Shown here in pieces: positions 21,426-23,537 of a stretch of 23,537 nucleotides of DNA (position 1 is the first letter of the stretch; each line of letters opens with the position of its first letter). The stretch spans positions 1 through 23,537 of the forward strand of contig CAYYNB010000087.1 of assembly GCA_964472565.1 (NCBI GenBank), given 5' to 3'. The DNA is from DATAMF01 sp964472565. Its GTDB lineage: Bacteria; Chloroflexota; Anaerolineae; Aggregatilineales; Aggregatilineaceae. The notes under the pieces are model-generated. The model was not told where the DNA came from and ran no database searches. It was given only the letters and a program-made list of their open reading frames with translations. The position numbers were made by a program, and so were the translations under genes.

Positions 21426-23537
21426 ATGGGTATGTCGGTAGTCGATGATCTTTTAGATGGGCTGCAAACCCAGATCGACAAACTCTGGTACGACCTGCTG
21501 CGCATGTTAGCGGTCAGCGGCTGGACCTTACAGAAGGGCCTGTTCATGATGGGCCACGCCATCGAACTCATCAACCTGTGGCTGGTGAATAACGCCTTCG
21601 CGCCGCTCATCCAGCAGACCAATGACCAGATGCGTGTGACGGCCAGTCTGTCCTTCGTCATTGCGCTCATCGTGCTGGGAATCACCTATCTGCTGGCGGC
21701 TTTTGTCCGGCTGAACATCGTCAGCCCGCGCAGCGCGATTGGCTGGTATCTGGCAGGGGCTGTGTTCTTTCAGTTAGGACCGCAGCTCTATCAAAGCATG
21801 TTTGAATTCCGCCGCGACCTGAGTTCCGGCTTTTATCATGTCGCGGTGGATAACCTGCAAAGTGCAGGCAGCCCGTTCAGTTCGCTATCCGCTGTATCGA
21901 GCAGTGATTTACCGCCGCTGCCTGCCTGTGATGCGTTGGGACCGTATCTGCCCGGAGCGCAGATGACAGCCTTTGGCGAAGGCGTGGACGGGTTAGATAT
22001 TGCGCTCTCTTACCTCCTGGCAGATGGGCAGGATGTGATGGGCTATCCACCACCCACGCTGACCGCCTGCACCCAACCACGGGGAGCCATGTACGAGACC
22101 GATCTGCCGACCGCGTGGCAGTTCTACGAGGATGGCTATTTCTACGTCGCGAACGCTTCCTGGGGCTTTGATGACATGAGCGATGACGAACGGCAGGCAT
22201 CCATTGATAAAGCCGGAGCCGCGCAGTTTCGTATCTTCTCGGCCTGGCCGCTGGTCATCTTTGGCGTCATCGAACAGATGATCTTTCTCCTGCTGACGAT
22301 AGCCCAAGGGCTTACATTCGTGAGTTTCAGCGTTGCCATCGTATTTTCTTTTTTCAAGAAGACCGAGGTCATCGCGCGTTCGGTGCTGGACCTGTGGATT
22401 GAGTTAATCATCCAGACCATCGTCATCGCCCTCCTGCAAAGCCTGATCGTGTCCTTTTTACTGGGCGCAGCGGCCACCCACAATGCCCTGGTGGTGCTCG
22501 GGGTCAGCCTGATCAGCGCCATCCTGATCTGGATTCTGCTGTGGAGTGGTATCAAGGCGGTCTGGAACAGCATCAACCGCCTGTTTGGAGCGATTGGGCA
22601 GGCGACGGGCGGCGTGATGGTCGCGCCCGGTACGGTAGCGGTGGGCGCTGCCGCAGCGGGGACAGCGGTCGCTACCGGCGGCGCAGCGCTGGCGATGAAC
22701 GTGGGCAGCAGCGCCCTGGCCGGAGCGTCGGCATTGGGGCAAGGCGCAACGACGTCGCAGGCGGCGGGCCTGATGTTAGGCGGCTCACGCAGTCTGAGTG
22801 CCGCCGCGCGCACGCTGGCTTACCTGCCTGGGCTGCGGGGAACTGATCTGGGAGAAGCAGCGAGTGAGTTCACCGAGGGCGCGATGGTGCGCCAGGTCGG
22901 ACAGAGCATCCCGTTGGTCGGCAAAGCAGTAGGCCCTCTGCTGGGTGTTCCGCTGCTCAGTGACCGGAGTGACAAACGTAAGCGTGAGGATTTCCTGATG
23001 CTGCCTGCCGAGCCGGTGGAAGGCGACCTGGAACTGACCGAAGGCTTGTTTACGCCGGTTCGTTCCCGCCGGATGGGGACCTTCACGCCCCTGGAAAGCA
23101 CGCCGGTATCTCCGGCTGCGGTTGGAGAACAAGCCATCCAAACCCGCGCAGCGGTAGATCGCTCCCAATCGGCGGCGGAGATGCAGGGTGAAGAGGTCGA
23201 GGACCGGGTCAGCGCGGTAGGAGCCGACGTCCGCTCCCAGGCGGGCCAGTCCAGAGCCGACCGTGAACGCAGTGATTATGCCGATGATATGCACGGCGAA
23301 GAAGTCGAAGACCGGATTACCGCGCTGGGCGCGACCCTGCATCCTGCGCAGGCGGCGGGCGGTGATCCGTCTGCCCTCGACCGGGCTGCTGGGCGTTTGG
23401 GCAGCACTGCTGAAGCATTGGGCCGTGCCGTTCCGACGTTGGGGCTGATGCGTGTCGAAGGAGCGAACAACGTGGCCGGAGTGATGGGCGACTTCGTGTC
23501 CCAAATGCGCGTCCAGCGCACCCTCGACGGGCAGCCG
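21426..23537 (+). CDS. TrbL/VirB6-like polytopic membrane protein of a type IV secretion system (3' end outside window)
   Basis: A frame of 704 codons stays open from the ATG at 21426 to the last base without a stop. GGAGG (21410-21414) lies 11 bases upstream, at the end of the previous gene. Hydrophobic segments lie at about 72-95, 103-120, 278-312 and 325-385 (ELIIQTIVIALLQSLIVSFL, then LISAILIWILLWSGIKAVW). After them comes a long Ala/Gly-rich stretch at about 400-480 and then a hydrophilic tail in which GEEVEDR(V/I)(S/T)A(V/L)GA occurs twice. This arrangement (membrane core, Ala/Gly-rich part, soluble tail) is typical of TrbL/VirB6 inner-membrane channel proteins of conjugation systems. 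The call rests on architecture and context, not on a signature motif. Confidence 0.75.
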   Translation, partial: MGMSVVDDLLDGLQTQIDKLWYDLLRMLAVSGWTLQKGLFMMGHAIELINLWLVNNAFAPLIQQTNDQMRVTASLSFVIALIVLGITYLLAAFVRLNIVSPRSAIGWYLAGAVFFQLGPQLYQSMFEFRRDLSSGFYHVAVDNLQSAGSPFSSLSAVSSSDLPPLPACDALGPYLPGAQMTAFGEGVDGLDIALSYLLADGQDVMGYPPPTLTACTQPRGAMYETDLPTAWQFYEDGYFYVANASWGFDDMSDDERQASIDKAGAAQFRIFSAWPLVIFGVIEQMIFLLLTIAQGLTFVSFSVAIVFSFFKKTEVIARSVLDLWIELIIQTIVIALLQSLIVSFLLGAAATHNALVVLGVSLISAILIWILLWSGIKAVWNSINRLFGAIGQATGGVMVAPGTVAVGAAAAGTAVATGGAALAMNVGSSALAGASALGQGATTSQAAGLMLGGSRSLSAAARTLAYLPGLRGTDLGEAASEFTEGAMVRQVGQSIPLVGKAVGPLLGVPLLSDRSDKRKREDFLMLPAEPVEGDLELTEGLFTPVRSRRMGTFTPLESTPVSPAAVGEQAIQTRAAVDRSQSAAEMQGEEVEDRVSAVGADVRSQAGQSRADRERSDYADDMHGEEVEDRITALGATLHPAQAAGGDPSALDRAAGRLGSTAEALGRAVPTLGLMRVEGANNVAGVMGDFVSQMRVQRTLDGQP

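Overview
The window looks like part of a genome from a Chloroflexota bacterium, probably of Anaerolineae type. This is inferred from the protein styles: secreted proteins that mix PPC-like, TSP3 and SH3b domains, lipoproteins with Thr/Pro-rich 'PTATPTPT' linkers, LRR proteins with a DUF6745-like tail, and NarL/LuxR-type regulators. No rRNA or intact tRNA gene is present to confirm it.

Left part (1-8.5 kb): two tandem leucine-rich-repeat genes (the first cut by the window edge), a stretch without an intact gene that carries a methyltransferase C-terminal remnant (about 2.9-3.4 kb), then two large secreted multidomain proteins transcribed towards each other (3398-6355 forward, 6418-8451 reverse).

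Right part (8.5-23.5 kb): this reads as an integrated conjugative or plasmid-like element. It holds (a) three tandem promoter/leader copies feeding a 60-residue protein and a large serine recombinase; (b) a reverse-strand operon running from 16.6 to 10.9 kb: DUF3987-like helicase-type protein, CHC2/Toprim primase, two small unknown proteins, a catalytically dead serine-recombinase-like protein, and a second large serine recombinase; (c) two NarL-type regulators with altered receiver domains; (d) a small membrane protein; and (e) the start of a conjugation-type cluster, with two lipoproteins followed by a TrbL/VirB6-like polytopic protein that runs off the right edge.

The most striking observation is regulatory. 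Five promoters across this element (-10 boxes at 8684, 8886, 9101, 17740 and 19157) share one exact spacing: three 10-bp operator-like sites separated by 12 bp (22-bp period, two helical turns), then 24 bp, then a TATGCTGT-like -10 box with no recognisable -35. They precede the recombinase operon (three tandem copies), the second regulator and the conjugation cluster. The divergent region 16.68-16.81 kb has a related array (TGTC sites every 21-22 bp) upstream of the primase operon, and shares an 18-bp exact match with the second regulator's promoter. I infer an element-wide regulon run by an activator that binds cooperatively on one face of the DNA. The two atypical NarL-type proteins are the obvious candidates.

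A second notable locus is 10.9-11.14 kb. There the two convergent recombinase genes overlap by 228 bp, and the overlap contains a promoter, a short tRNA-3'-half-like RNA and a strong terminator.
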